Of a stretch of DNA of 62,892 nt, positions 17,932 through 26,346 are shown one piece after another. The stretch's first letter is position 1. Each line of letters begins with the position of its first letter. Position numbers and translations under genes: made by a program. Origin of the DNA: Thiococcus pfennigii (GTDB lineage: Bacteria > Pseudomonadota > Gammaproteobacteria > Chromatiales > Chromatiaceae); contig NZ_NRRW01000019.1 in NCBI RefSeq assembly GCF_016583835.1, positions 1 through 62,892 of the forward strand. The letters run 5' to 3'. A model generated the notes under the pieces. The model did no database searches. It was given only the letters and a program-made list of their open reading frames with translations, and was not told the DNA's origin.

Positions 17932-18057
17932 TACAGCAGTGCGGATGTTCCGAGACCACCTCCAACGACTATCGTTGTCGTTGTCGTAATCGACGATCGG
18001 ACTACGATCAGGACAACGACAACGAACAGCCTCGGGATTTCTGAAGTGCTGCACTAG
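17928..18057. mobile_element. CTAG-family MITE, copy 2 (130 bp), between two stop codons
   Basis: Bounded by CTAG at 17928-17931 and 18054-18057. About 29-bp imperfect terminal repeats (21 of 29 identical) run inwards from CTAG. The left CTAG holds the TAG stop of the arfB-like remnant; the right CTAG holds the TAG stop of pyrK on the other strand. This fits insertion into a CTAG with 4-bp duplication. YTAR-type targets are known for IS5 and IS701 families, but the mobilising family here is not established. Confidence 0.85.
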
Positions 18058-18935
18058 GCCGCGAAGAAGACCTGCTCGGCCGCGAAGACCGGGCCGTCGA
18101 CGCAGACCCGCTTCATCGCCGGACCGTCGGGCGTGCGCACCTCGACGACGCAGCCGGCGCAGCCGCCGACGCCGCAGGCCATGTATTCCTCGAGCGAGAC
18201 CTGGCAGGGCAGGCCCCAGCGGCGGGCGAGGTCCGCGACCGCGGCGAGCATCGGGTGCGGGCCGCAGGCGAAGACCTCGACCTCGGCGCGGGCCGCCTCG
18301 TCGAGCGCCGCGAGCCAGTGTTCGGCGAGGTCGGTGACATAGCCGCTGAAGCAGCCTGGGTACCCTTGCCGGCTCGCCAAGCGGTTCGGGACGCCCCAGT
18401 CATCGAGCAGCGGCATCGCCGCGCTGGCCTCGGCGGGCAGGCCGGCGATCGGGTGCCGTGCGGGCTGCAGATCGAACGGGAAGGGCACCTCGGAGCCGAG
18501 GATCGCGAACGGCCGCCAGGGCGGCGCGCGGCGCAGCGCGTCGGCCAGGAAGACCATCGGCGGCAGGCCGACCCCGCCGCCAATCAGGAGCGCCCGGGGG
18601 CGCTCGGCGTGCGGCGCGAATGGCTGGCCGATCGGCCCCAGCAGGCTCAGCGTCTCGCCCGGGCGGCGGGTCGCGAGGAGGCGGGTGCCCTCGCCGACGA
18701 CCTTGTAGAGGAGCTCGATCGAGCCGGCGTCCGGGTCGGCGCGCATGATCGAGAGCGGGCGGCGCAGCGCGAGGCGCGGGTCGCAGCGCAGGTGCACGAA
18801 CTGGCCGGGGCGGGCGTCGCGGGCGCAGGCCGGGGCGGCGAGGCGCAGGATCCGCTGGTCGCCCGGATAGGCGTCCTGGGACAGGACCCGGGCGTCTTCG
18901 AGGGCGATGGTGTCGCGATGGGGACGGTCGGTCAT
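18054..18935 (-). CDS. pyrK: PyrK-like dihydroorotate dehydrogenase electron-transfer subunit
   Basis: FAD/2Fe-2S oxidoreductase of the PyrK type. The 293-aa product has an FAD-binding barrel (GQFVHLRCDPRLALRRPLSI), an NAD-binding region (LLIGGGVGLPPMVFLA) and a C-terminal cluster loop with four Cys (EEYMACGVGGCAGCVVEV then RVCVDGP) for a 2Fe-2S centre. It normally passes electrons from PyrD (class 1B) to NAD. No pyrD is in the window, so the partner is unknown. It overlaps pyrC' by 4 nt and is the last gene of the pyr operon. Its TAG stop lies in a MITE boundary. Confidence 0.88.
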   Translation of the reverse strand: MTDRPHRDTIALEDARVLSQDAYPGDQRILRLAAPACARDARPGQFVHLRCDPRLALRRPLSIMRADPDAGSIELLYKVVGEGTRLLATRRPGETLSLLGPIGQPFAPHAERPRALLIGGGVGLPPMVFLADALRRAPPWRPFAILGSEVPFPFDLQPARHPIAGLPAEASAAMPLLDDWGVPNRLASRQGYPGCFSGYVTDLAEHWLAALDEAARAEVEVFACGPHPMLAAVADLARRWGLPCQVSLEEYMACGVGGCAGCVVEVRTPDGPAMKRVCVDGPVFAAEQVFFAA

Positions 18936-20236
18936 CTGGATTCCGCGGTCCGGGCGTGGACGATACGGCCGGCGAGCAGGGTCCAGCTCACGCGGCCCTC
19001 GAGCGTGCGCCCGGCGAAGGGGGTGTTTTGGCCGAGGCTCGCCATCTGCCCAGGCTCCAGGGTCCAGCGTGCGTCGGGGTCGAAGATGCAGATGTCGGCG
19101 CGGGCGCCTTCGTCGAGACGGCCGAGGAGCGGTTTGCCGAGGATTCGGGCCGGGCCGGCGGTCAGTCGGGCGATGACGGTCGCGAGATCCGCGACGCCCT
19201 CGTCGACGAGCCGCAGGGCCAGCGGCAGCAGGGTCTCGAGCGCCGAGATCCCGGGCGCCGTCGCCGGGAAGGGGGCGAGCTTGGCGTCGGCGTCGTGGGG
19301 CTGGTGGTCCGAGCAGATCGCGCCGATCACGCCGCTTGCGACGGCGGCGCGCAGGGCATCGCGGTCGCGCGCGGTGCGCAGCGGTGGGATCAGGTGGCAG
19401 TTGCTGTCGAAGGCGCCGACGTCGTCCTCGGTCAGGATCAGTTGCACGGCGCTGACATCGGCGCTCGCGGCGATGCCCCGCCGCTGGGCCTCGGCGACCA
19501 TCTCGGCGGCGCGGGCCGTCGACAGGCCGCGGAAGTGGACGCGGGCGCCGGCCTGTTCGGCCAGCGCCAGGTCGCGGGCGACGGCCACCGTCTCGGCGGC
19601 CTCCGGGATCCCGGGCAGGCCCAGGCGGGTGCTGACGCGGCCCTCGTGCATGCAGCCGCCAGCGCGCAGATGCGGGTCCTCGGGGTGGAGGAAGACGGCG
19701 AGGTCGAAGGTCGCCGCGTACTCCATCGCCCGGCGCTGCACGAGCGTGTTGGTGATCGGCCGGTCGGCGTGGCTCATCACCGGACAGCCGGCCCGCTTGA
19801 GGGCCTCCATCTCGCTGATCTGGGCGCCGGCGAGCCCCTGGGTCAGTGCCCCGGCCGGCAAGACCCGGGCGAAGCCGTGGCGCTGGGCGGTCTGACGCAC
19901 CAGTTGGGCGACGGCCGGGGTGTCGATCAGCGGTTGGGTGTCGGGCGGACAGCAGAGCGCCGTGACCCCGGAGGCGGCCGCGGCGCGGGTCTCGCTCGCG
20001 ATCGTCGCCTTCTGCTCGGCGCCCGGTTCGCGCAGGCGTGCGCAGAGGTCGACGAAGCCCGGACAGACCACCTGGCCGCGGGCGTCGAGGACGCGCTCCG
20101 GGGCGAAGCCGGGCGGGGCGGCGCCGATGGCCACGATGCGCCCGTTGGCGATGTGCAGATCGAGCGGCGCGTCGAGGCCGTTGGCCGGGTCGACGAGGCG
20201 GCCGTTGCAGATGCTCAGGGTCGCGCCGTCAGCCAT
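18932..20236 (-). CDS. pyrC': Dihydroorotase-like protein PyrC', probably non-catalytic
   Basis: Amidohydrolase-fold dihydroorotase homologue (434 aa), encoded with an 8-nt overlap after pyrB. The metal-binding HxH of active enzymes (GxxDxHxHLREPG) is replaced: the sequence reads [13 protein letters not shown], and the following MPNT motif is CPPDT. This matches the inactive pseudo-dihydroorotase of Pseudomonas-type operons, which has a structural role in the aspartate transcarbamoylase holoenzyme. An active PyrC must be encoded elsewhere. The C-terminal CSDHQPHD is retained. Confidence 0.9.
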   Translation of the reverse strand: MADGATLSICNGRLVDPANGLDAPLDLHIANGRIVAIGAAPPGFAPERVLDARGQVVCPGFVDLCARLREPGAEQKATIASETRAAAASGVTALCCPPDTQPLIDTPAVAQLVRQTAQRHGFARVLPAGALTQGLAGAQISEMEALKRAGCPVMSHADRPITNTLVQRRAMEYAATFDLAVFLHPEDPHLRAGGCMHEGRVSTRLGLPGIPEAAETVAVARDLALAEQAGARVHFRGLSTARAAEMVAEAQRRGIAASADVSAVQLILTEDDVGAFDSNCHLIPPLRTARDRDALRAAVASGVIGAICSDHQPHDADAKLAPFPATAPGISALETLLPLALRLVDEGVADLATVIARLTAGPARILGKPLLGRLDEGARADICIFDPDARWTLEPGQMASLGQNTPFAGRTLEGRVSWTLLAGRIVHARTAESR

Positions 20237-21215
20237 CGCCGTCTCCCTGGCCGCGCCGGTTTTGGGTGCCGATGCACATCGACATGATGGCCATGCGCAC
20301 CGCGATGCCGTTGCTGACTTGCTCGAGGATCACCGAGCGCGGCCCGTCGGCGACCTGGGAGTCCATCTCGACGCCGCGGTTGATCGGTCCTGGGTGCATG
20401 ACGATGGCGTCCGGCTTGGCCGTCTCCAGCCGTGCCTCGGTGAGGCCGAAGAGGTGGAAGTACTCGCGCTCGCTCGGCAGCAGGGCGCCGGTCATTCGCT
20501 CGCGCTGCAGGCGCAGCATGATGACGACGTCCGCCTCGCGCACGCCCTCGCGCAGGTCGTGGAAGATGTGGGCCCCGAGGTCGGCGACCTCGGGCGGGAT
20601 CAGCGTGCGCGGCCCGATCACGCGGATCTCGCCGGCGCCCAGCCCGCGCAGCGCGTGGATCTGCGAGCGGGCGACCCGCGAGTGCAGGATATCGCCGACG
20701 ATCGCGACGGTCAGCGGCGCGAAGTCACCCTTGTGGCGGCGGATCGTGAACATGTCCAGCATCGCCTGGGTCGGGTGCGAGTGGCGCCCGTCGCCGGCGT
20801 TGATGACGCTCACATGCGGCGCGGCATGCTGGGCGAAGAAGTGCGCGGCGCCGCTCTCGGCATGGCGCACGACGAACATGTCGACGTGCATCGCCTCGAG
20901 GTTGCGCAGCGTATCGAGCAGGGTCTCGCCCTTGGCGGTCGAGGAGGTGTTGATGTTGAGGTTGAGCACGTCGGCGGAGAGGCGCTTCGCGGCGAGCTCG
21001 AAGGTCGTACGGGTGCGGGTGCTGTTCTCGAAGAACAGGTTGGCGATGATCTTGCCGCGGCACAGCGGGACCTTCTTCACCGCCTGCTCGGAGACGCCGA
21101 GGAAGCCCTCGGCGCGGTCGAGGATCTCGGTCAGGATGGCGCGGTCCAGGCCGTCGATCGTCAGAAAGTGCTTGAGGCCGCCGTCGGCGTCGCGTTGCAG
21201 GTCGTCTGTCCTCAT
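20229..21215 (-). CDS. pyrB: Aspartate carbamoyltransferase catalytic subunit
   Basis: Second step of pyrimidine synthesis: carbamoyl phosphate plus aspartate to carbamoyl aspartate. The 328-aa product has the carbamoyl-phosphate motif [18 protein letters not shown], the HPTQAMLDM motif and the aspartate-binding [11 protein letters not shown]. No pyrI regulatory subunit is present. With the overlapping pyrC' it should form a Pseudomonas-type dodecameric complex. It follows pyrR by 19 bp. Confidence 0.97.
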   Translation of the reverse strand: MRTDDLQRDADGGLKHFLTIDGLDRAILTEILDRAEGFLGVSEQAVKKVPLCRGKIIANLFFENSTRTRTTFELAAKRLSADVLNLNINTSSTAKGETLLDTLRNLEAMHVDMFVVRHAESGAAHFFAQHAAPHVSVINAGDGRHSHPTQAMLDMFTIRRHKGDFAPLTVAIVGDILHSRVARSQIHALRGLGAGEIRVIGPRTLIPPEVADLGAHIFHDLREGVREADVVIMLRLQRERMTGALLPSEREYFHLFGLTEARLETAKPDAIVMHPGPINRGVEMDSQVADGPRSVILEQVSNGIAVRMAIMSMCIGTQNRRGQGDGDG

Positions 21216-21234
21216 GGGGCGATGGTCGTCCTTG

Positions 21235-21786
21235 TCAGTTGCCCGGGGTCTTGGCGCGCCGTTCCGGGGGCTGGCCGACGACCAGTTCCAACGGCCGCGG
21301 GCCGGTCAGCTTGATCTGCTCGCCGGCCTGCAGACAGGCGTGCAGGCCGACCAGGTTCGGCTCGATCGGCAGCTCGCGGCCGTCGCGCTCGACGAGGGTG
21401 GCGAGCAGGACCGAGGCCGGGCGCCCGTAGTCGAACAGGACGTTGAGGGCGGCGCGGATCGTCCGCCCGGTCTGCAGGACGTCGTCGACGAGGATCAGGT
21501 GACGGTCGTCGACGAGGACCGGCAACTGCGACGGGCGGACCTGCGGGTGCAGCCCGATGCGGGTGAAATCGTCACGGTAGAAGGAGATGTCGAGGCGGCC
21601 GAGGTCCTCTTGGAGGCCGAGCAGCGCATGCAGCCGCTCGGCGATCCAGACCCCGCCGGTGTGGATGCCGACCATCAGCGGGTCGACGATCCCGCGTCGC
21701 CCGAGCAGCGCGGCGAGTTCGCCGGCCATCCGCTCGATGATGGCGTCGACCTCGGCGCTCCCCTTCCAGCACTCAGGCTTGCTCAC
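21235..21786 (-). CDS. pyrR: PyrR bifunctional regulator / uracil phosphoribosyltransferase
   Basis: PRTase-fold protein that binds uridine nucleotides and can control pyr genes. The 183-aa product has the PRPP loop [18 protein letters not shown] and the PyrR-type FYRDDF segment. In Gram-positive bacteria it binds pyr mRNA; in pseudomonads a regulatory role has been proposed. No classical PyrR anti-terminator hairpin was recognised here. It overlaps ruvX by 14 nt. Confidence 0.94.
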   Translation of the reverse strand: MSKPECWKGSAEVDAIIERMAGELAALLGRRGIVDPLMVGIHTGGVWIAERLHALLGLQEDLGRLDISFYRDDFTRIGLHPQVRPSQLPVLVDDRHLILVDDVLQTGRTIRAALNVLFDYGRPASVLLATLVERDGRELPIEPNLVGLHACLQAGEQIKLTGPRPLELVVGQPPERRAKTPGN

Positions 21787-22174
21787 AGAGCCAGGTCTCC
21801 AGGATCAGGCGGGCCGCCATCGCGTCGACGACGGCCAGCGAGGTGGCGGCGCGCCCGAGTTGGCGGCGCGCCTCGCGCGAGGTCAGTCGTTCGTCGACCA
21901 GGTGCACTGCGAGACCGAAACGCCCATGCAGCTGGCGCGCGAAGCGCTTGGCCGCCTCGGCCCACTCGGCCTCGGTGTCGTCCATGTTGTAGGGCAGGCC
22001 GACGACCAGGGCATTGGGCTGCCACTCGCGGATGAGCCCGGCGATGCCCTCCCAGTCGGGCCGCCGGTCGCGGCTGCGCAGCGTCGTCAGTGGCGAGGCC
22101 GAGGCGGTGACGGTCTGGCCGACGGCGATGCCGATCTTGCGCGGACCGTAGTCGAAGCCGAGGAGGGTCGCCAT
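21773..22174 (-). CDS. ruvX: RuvX/YqgF RNase H-like nuclease, pre-16S rRNA processing
   Basis: Small RNase H-fold nuclease family required for 16S rRNA 5' maturation. The 133-aa product has the opening motif [16 protein letters not shown], the [12 protein letters not shown] motif and [10 protein letters not shown], with acidic residues of the active site in place. It is adjacent to yqgE (stop and start abut at 22174/22175), a classic gammaproteobacterial pair. Confidence 0.95.
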   Translation of the reverse strand: MATLLGFDYGPRKIGIAVGQTVTASASPLTTLRSRDRRPDWEGIAGLIREWQPNALVVGLPYNMDDTEAEWAEAAKRFARQLHGRFGLAVHLVDERLTSREARRQLGRAATSLAVVDAMAARLILETWLCEQA

Positions 22175-22738
22175 TCAGGCGTGTCCGGCATCGCCGCTCA
22201 GCAGGTTGAGGTCGACCCCGAGCAGGCCGGCGGCCGCCTGCCAACGCGCCTCGACCGGGGTCATGAAGATGATCTGCTCGTCGGCCGGACCACTCAGCCA
22301 GGCGTTGGCGCTCATCTCTTCCTCGAGCTGGCCGCTGCCCCAGCCGGCGTAGCCGAGCGCGACCAGATGCCGGCGCGGGCCGCGGCCCTCGGCGATGGCC
22401 TCGAGGATGTCCCGCGAGGTCGTGATGCTGATCTCGGGGGCGATGCTCAGCGTCGAGTCGAACTGCGCACCGCCCGAGTGCAGGACGAAGCCGCGGTCGG
22501 GCTGCACCGGGCCACCGATGTACACGAGACGCTGACCGATCCCCGGATCGCCGGAGGCGATGTCGAGCTGGGAGAGGACCATGCCGAGGCGGATATCCAT
22601 CGGCCGGTTGATGACGATCCCCATCGCCCCCTGCTCGGTATGCTCGCAGATATAGGTGACCGTTCGCGAGAAGTTCGGGTCCTTGAGACCCGGCATCGCG
22701 ATGAGGAAATGGTTCCTGAGGGAGGTAGCGAAGCCCAT
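22175..22738 (-). CDS. yqgE: YqgE/AlgH family protein
   Basis: 187-aa member of the UPF0301/AlgH family (HFLIAMPGLKDPNFSRTVTY, GAMGIVINRP, GGPVQPDRGFVLH, LGYAGWGSGQLE, NAWL). Molecular role unknown; it was linked to alginate regulation in Pseudomonas. ATG 22738 gives the family N-terminus. No ribosome site precedes it and a promoter-like pair ends just upstream, so the transcript could be leaderless. An ATG at 22798 would add 20 unlikely residues. Confidence 0.93.
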   Translation of the reverse strand: MGFATSLRNHFLIAMPGLKDPNFSRTVTYICEHTEQGAMGIVINRPMDIRLGMVLSQLDIASGDPGIGQRLVYIGGPVQPDRGFVLHSGGAQFDSTLSIAPEISITTSRDILEAIAEGRGPRRHLVALGYAGWGSGQLEEEMSANAWLSGPADEQIIFMTPVEARWQAAAGLLGVDLNLLSGDAGHA

Positions 22739-22744
22739 GGCGCT

Positions 22745-22773
22745 AGTATCCGATCCGCCGGGTGGCGAGGCAA
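22745..22773 (-). promoter_or_regulatory. Candidate sigma70 promoter for yqgE-ruvX-pyr genes
   Basis: On the minus strand TTGCCT (22773-22768) and GATACT (22750-22745) are separated by 17 bp. The expected start of transcription is at or next to the yqgE ATG (22738). An 8-bp inverted repeat TCCGATCC/GGATCGGA (22749-22756 and 22786-22793) straddles it and could be an operator. Prediction only. Confidence 0.4.
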
Positions 22774-22820
22774 GTGGCGCGATCGGGATCGGACACATAT
22801 CGAGACCCGTGTGCGGGCGT

Positions 22821-23750
22821 TCAGCGCCCGGAGTCGAGGCGGTTGCCGTGCAGGAACTGCCAGGTCCGGGTGATGTCGAGCACGTCCGTCTCGGTGCGGA
22901 TGTCGGGCGGAAAGGGCGCGAACGGCGCGGCGAGCTCGACGATGCGCACCGCCGCCTGGTCGAGTTCGGGGTGACCCGAGGAGCGCACCACGCGTACCGC
23001 CATGACCCCCCCGTCGGCGCGCACCGAGACGAGGAGGATCAGGTTGCCGTAGAGCTTGCGCTCCTTGGCGACCTCCGGATAGTTGAGGTTGCCGATCCGC
23101 TCGACCTTGCGGCGCCAGGCCTCCAGGTAGCTCGCGTACTTGTACTCCCGGGTGCTGGCGCTGATCGCCTTGCGCCGCGGCGGGCGCGCGCCGGCGGTGG
23201 CGCCCTCGGCGTTCGGCGTATTGAGACGGGCGATCTCGGCGCGGCGACTGCTCAGGATCTGGGCGACGTCGACCGGGGCCGGGCGTTCGGCGGCGAGCGG
23301 GTCCGGCTCGGGTTTCTGCTCGGGTGCCGGCGGCGGTCGGCCGCGGGCCGCGAGCTCGACGTCGAGTGGCGGGTCATCCAGGTCGCTCGTGTCCTGGGGG
23401 GGGCTGTCCTCCGGAGGGCCATCCTCCGGCGGCGCATCCGGGGCGGTGTCCTCGGTCCGCCCCTCGTCGCCGCGGCGGTCGGCCTGGGCGAGGGCGCTCG
23501 CGCGTGCGGGCCGCTCGCTCGGGGCCGCCTCGCGCAGGACCAGGACCTCCAGTGGTGCGGTCGTCCGCGGTGGCGACGTCGGCAGGTCGAACGAGACGCC
23601 GACGAGCAGGGTCAGGTGCAGCGCGAGGGCCAAGAGCAGGGCCACAGCGAACGGCCCTGGTCGGGTCGCGCGTGCGGCGCCTACCGGACCGGGTCGGTGC
23701 CGTCCGGTGACGGGTTCGGTGTCGGGGGCGAGGCCGCCTTGGATCGCCAC
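22821..23750 (-). CDS. TonB-like energy transducer
   Basis: Bitopic [17 protein letters not shown] protein of the TonB family, which couples ExbBD proton-motive energy to outer-membrane receptors. From GTG 23750 the 309-aa product has a membrane helix near residues 30-50 (FAVALLLALALHLTLLVGVSF), a long Pro/Glu/Asp-rich spacer (PPEDGPPEDSPPQDTSD) and a C-terminal TonB domain (AWRRKVERIGNLNYPEVAKE, LILLVSVRADGGVMAVRVV, WQFLHG). No exbB/exbD is close. The equivalent Pseudomonas operon also has a TonB-like gene at this place. It starts 2 bp after apbE. Confidence 0.88.
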   Translation of the reverse strand: MAIQGGLAPDTEPVTGRHRPGPVGAARATRPGPFAVALLLALALHLTLLVGVSFDLPTSPPRTTAPLEVLVLREAAPSERPARASALAQADRRGDEGRTEDTAPDAPPEDGPPEDSPPQDTSDLDDPPLDVELAARGRPPPAPEQKPEPDPLAAERPAPVDVAQILSSRRAEIARLNTPNAEGATAGARPPRRKAISASTREYKYASYLEAWRRKVERIGNLNYPEVAKERKLYGNLILLVSVRADGGVMAVRVVRSSGHPELDQAAVRIVELAAPFAPFPPDIRTETDVLDITRTWQFLHGNRLDSGR

Positions 23751-23752
23751 GG

Positions 23753-24874
23753 TCAGTCCGACTGCGCCCCTGTCTCGGCCCCTGTCTCGGTCCGGGGGGC
23801 GGCCTCGGGCCGGCGGATCCTGACCTCGGTCGTGTCGTCGAGGCGCGCGAGCCGCTCGGCCATCGTCGGGGTCATCTCGGCACCGCCGCCGCGGTCGAAG
23901 AACAAGGCCTGATCGATGCCCATCGCCGCGGCGACCTGCGGCCACCGCCCGGGCCCCGCGATGAAGAGCGCCCGGGCCGCGGCCGCGGCCGTCGCCGCCT
24001 CGCTGTGGGCCACGGTCACGGCGAGGGCCCCATCGGCCGGCCAGCCGGTGCGTGGGTCGATGACCCCGTGATAGACCTTGCCGCCGCGCAGGATGGCCTG
24101 TTCGTAGGTCCCGACGGTCGCGACCGCCCCGTCGCCGCTGACCTCGAGGAAGCCATAGACGCCCGAGCCGGATGGGCGCGGGACGGCGACGCGCCAGGGC
24201 CTGCCGGCCCGGTCGCCGATCGCCCGCAGGTCGTTGCCGACGCGCAGCAGGGCATTGTTTACGCCCTGTGCGCGCAGGTAGCCGATCGTGACGTCGATGC
24301 CGTAACCGGCGGCGATGGGTTCGAGGTCGAGCTGCACGGCCGGGTTGTCGCTCGCGAGTACGAGCCCGTCGATGACCAGGTCGGACATCGCCGGTTCGGC
24401 CTCGAGCCATCGTCGGATCTCGGCGGCACCCGGCGGCGGCCCGCCGGACGCGGCGGGCGCGTGGAGGCCCCAGAGCGCGACCAGCCCGCCGTTGGCGAGG
24501 TCGAGGAGGCCGCCGCTGTGCTCCGCGTAGCGCTCGGCGAGGCGCACCAGCGGCAGGATCGAGGGCGGGGCGATGACCGGCTCGCCGGCCGCGAGGGCGG
24601 CGTTGACGCGCGCCAGCCCCGCGGGCGCGCCGGAGCGCCAGTGTTGGTCCATGAACTCGAAGTCGCGACGCACTTGACCGCCGAGCGCCTCGGCGGCGGC
24701 CTTCTCGACCCCGACGAGGTGCAGTTCCGCGGAGGTGCCGAAGGCGCTGAAGGCCAGCGTCTGCACCGGGGTGTCGCCACGACAGGCGCCGAGCAGCAGG
24801 GTCGCCAGTAGCAGCGCCCAGGGCCAGGGGGGGCGCCCGGGCCGGCCCGCTGCGCGGCTAGGCGACGCGTTCAC
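23753..24874 (-). CDS. ApbE-family lipoprotein, FMN-transferase fold, divergent active site
   Basis: ApbE proteins attach FMN to Thr/Ser of membrane redox proteins such as NqrC and RnfG. This 373-aa product has a lipobox (LLATLLLGAC), the ApbE core (VQLDLEPIAAGYGIDVTIG, VIDPRTGWPADG) and normal length. The segment that holds the Mg ligands in E. coli ApbE (ADGWDTGL-like) reads AAAAARAL here, so the conserved Asp and Thr are missing, and GGD/GGA of the flavin loop is GND. Catalysis may be lost or changed. It overlaps gshB by 17 nt. Confidence 0.85.
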   Translation of the reverse strand: MNASPSRAAGRPGRPPWPWALLLATLLLGACRGDTPVQTLAFSAFGTSAELHLVGVEKAAAEALGGQVRRDFEFMDQHWRSGAPAGLARVNAALAAGEPVIAPPSILPLVRLAERYAEHSGGLLDLANGGLVALWGLHAPAASGGPPPGAAEIRRWLEAEPAMSDLVIDGLVLASDNPAVQLDLEPIAAGYGIDVTIGYLRAQGVNNALLRVGNDLRAIGDRAGRPWRVAVPRPSGSGVYGFLEVSGDGAVATVGTYEQAILRGGKVYHGVIDPRTGWPADGALAVTVAHSEAATAAAAARALFIAGPGRWPQVAAAMGIDQALFFDRGGGAEMTPTMAERLARLDDTTEVRIRRPEAAPRTETGAETGAQSD

Positions 24875-25817
24875 CGAGGCGCCTCTCGAGACTCGCCAGC
24901 AGGTCGTCGGCGATGTCGGTGCCGAACTGGGCGTCGAGCTCGCGGATGCAGGTCGGGCTCGTCACGTTGATCTCGGTCAGCCAGTCGCCGATGACGTCGA
25001 GGCCGGCGAACAGGATGCCGCGGCGGCGTAGCTCCGGGCCGACCTCGGCCGCGATCCAGCGGTCGCGTTCGGTCAAGGGCCGGCCCTCGCCACGGGCGCC
25101 GGCGGCCAGGTTGCCGCGGGTCTCCCCTGGGCGCGGGACGCGGGCGAGGGCATAGGGCACCGGGGACCCGTCGATCAGCAGGATCCGCTTGTCGCCGTCG
25201 CGGATCTCGGGGATGAACCGCTGGGCCATGCAGAAGCGGGTACCGTGGGCGGTCAGGGTCTCGATGATCACCCCGCGGTTCGGGTCGCCCGGGCGGACGC
25301 GAAAGATCGAGGTGCCCCCCATGCCGCCGAGCGGCTTGAGGATGATGTCGCCCTGCGCGGCGAGGAAGTCGTCGAGATCGGCCGCGCGGCGGGTGATCAG
25401 CGTGGGCGGCGCGGACTGCGGAAAGCGGGTCGTGAAGACCTTCTCGTTGGCATCGCGCAGCGCGCGCGGGTCGTTGACGACCAAGGTGCCGGCCGCCTGG
25501 GCGAGCTCCAGCAGGTAGGTCGAGTAGATGTACTCCATGTCGAACGGCGGGTCCTTGCGCATCAGCACGACCGGCAGCGAGGCCAGGGGGCGCGTCTCCT
25601 CTTCGTGGAAGCGGTACCAGTCTCGCGGTTGGTCCTGGAGCGCGACGCGGCGCATCCGCGCCCGTGCCTCGCCTTGCGCATAGAAGAGGTCACCGACCTC
25701 CATGTACCAGACCGGCCAGCCGCGTCGCTGCGCGGCGAGCATCATCGCGAAGCTGCTGTCTTTCTTGACGTCGATGGATCCGATTGGATCCATCACGACC
25801 CCGATGGCGTATCTCAT
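24858..25817 (-). CDS. gshB: Glutathione synthetase
   Basis: ATP-grasp ligase that joins gamma-glutamylcysteine and glycine. The 319-aa product has the N-terminal GshB domain (VVMDPIGSIDVKKDSSFAMML), the ATP-grasp loop (KPLGGMGGTSIFRV), an Arg/Asp-rich substrate region (RFIPEIRDGDKRILLIDG) and the metal-site NVTSPTCIREL. It is the first gene of the nine-gene minus-strand unit ending in pyrK, an order like that of Pseudomonas gshB-tonB-yqgE-ruvX-pyrR-pyrB-pyrC'. Confidence 0.97.
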   Translation of the reverse strand: MRYAIGVVMDPIGSIDVKKDSSFAMMLAAQRRGWPVWYMEVGDLFYAQGEARARMRRVALQDQPRDWYRFHEEETRPLASLPVVLMRKDPPFDMEYIYSTYLLELAQAAGTLVVNDPRALRDANEKVFTTRFPQSAPPTLITRRAADLDDFLAAQGDIILKPLGGMGGTSIFRVRPGDPNRGVIIETLTAHGTRFCMAQRFIPEIRDGDKRILLIDGSPVPYALARVPRPGETRGNLAAGARGEGRPLTERDRWIAAEVGPELRRRGILFAGLDVIGDWLTEINVTSPTCIRELDAQFGTDIADDLLASLERRLGERVA

Positions 25818-25831
25818 GGCGGCATCTTACT

Positions 25832-26205
25832 CTAGTGCCTCGCTCCAGAGATACCGAGGCCGCTTTCATGTCGCCCTAGGATGCGAGCACCGTAGGGGCC
25901 CGCTTGCGGGCGACGACGACGCGCTCGTGGCGGCCAAGGAAGGGTTCAGAAACAAACGACACCAGCGCGAAGACGACAAGAAACGACGAAATACACGAAA
26001 GTCGCGAAAAGACGGCAGATGCTTGTGTGTCAGTTCGGCCCTTTCGCGTGTTTCCCGTGTTTCGCATGTTTCGTAGCTCCCAGAAGATGGACCGGCTGTC
26101 CTTGAATCGTCACTCAGATCGCCCGCAAGCGGGCTCCTGCCACGCGCCACGCGGGGATTGCAGGCAGCGACGCGCGGTCTTGGGAATTCCGCAGTCTTGC
26201 ACTAG
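25832..26205. mobile_element. Larger CTAG-family element (374 bp)
   Basis: Both ends run inwards from CTAG with family terminal repeats. The left end (CTAGTGCCTCGCTCCAGAGA, 25832 on) matches the right end of the 130-bp copies at about 24 of 31 positions. The right end, read inwards from 26205, starts CTAGTGCAAGACTGCGGAAT. Inside are an imperfect inverted repeat of GACGAAATACACGAAAG-type units (25970-26080) and two GCCCGCTTGCGGGC palindromes (near 25898 and 26121). No gene inside. It may be a composite or a nested insertion. Confidence 0.65.
25970..26080. repeat. Imperfect inverted repeat of ACACGAAAG-type units
   Basis: Left arm units (AAACGACGAAATACACGAAA, GTCGCGAAAAG) pair with the reverse complement of CTTTCGCGTGTTTCCCGTGT and TTCGCATGTTTCG on the right. 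The transcript would fold into one long imperfect hairpin. Composition is markedly purine-rich on one side and pyrimidine-rich on the other. Confidence 0.7.
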
Positions 26206-26346
26206 CGCCTCGGGGCCGTGACAGGCCGCCACCGATGCCTTGCGGCGCGAATGTTGCTTGATCGTTTCCTTGCCGCGCTGGGGGGCGCTTGCTATGGTGC
26301 CCTGGGGCCCGCCGGGGGCGCATCCGACCAGAGGTGATCGAGGGGC

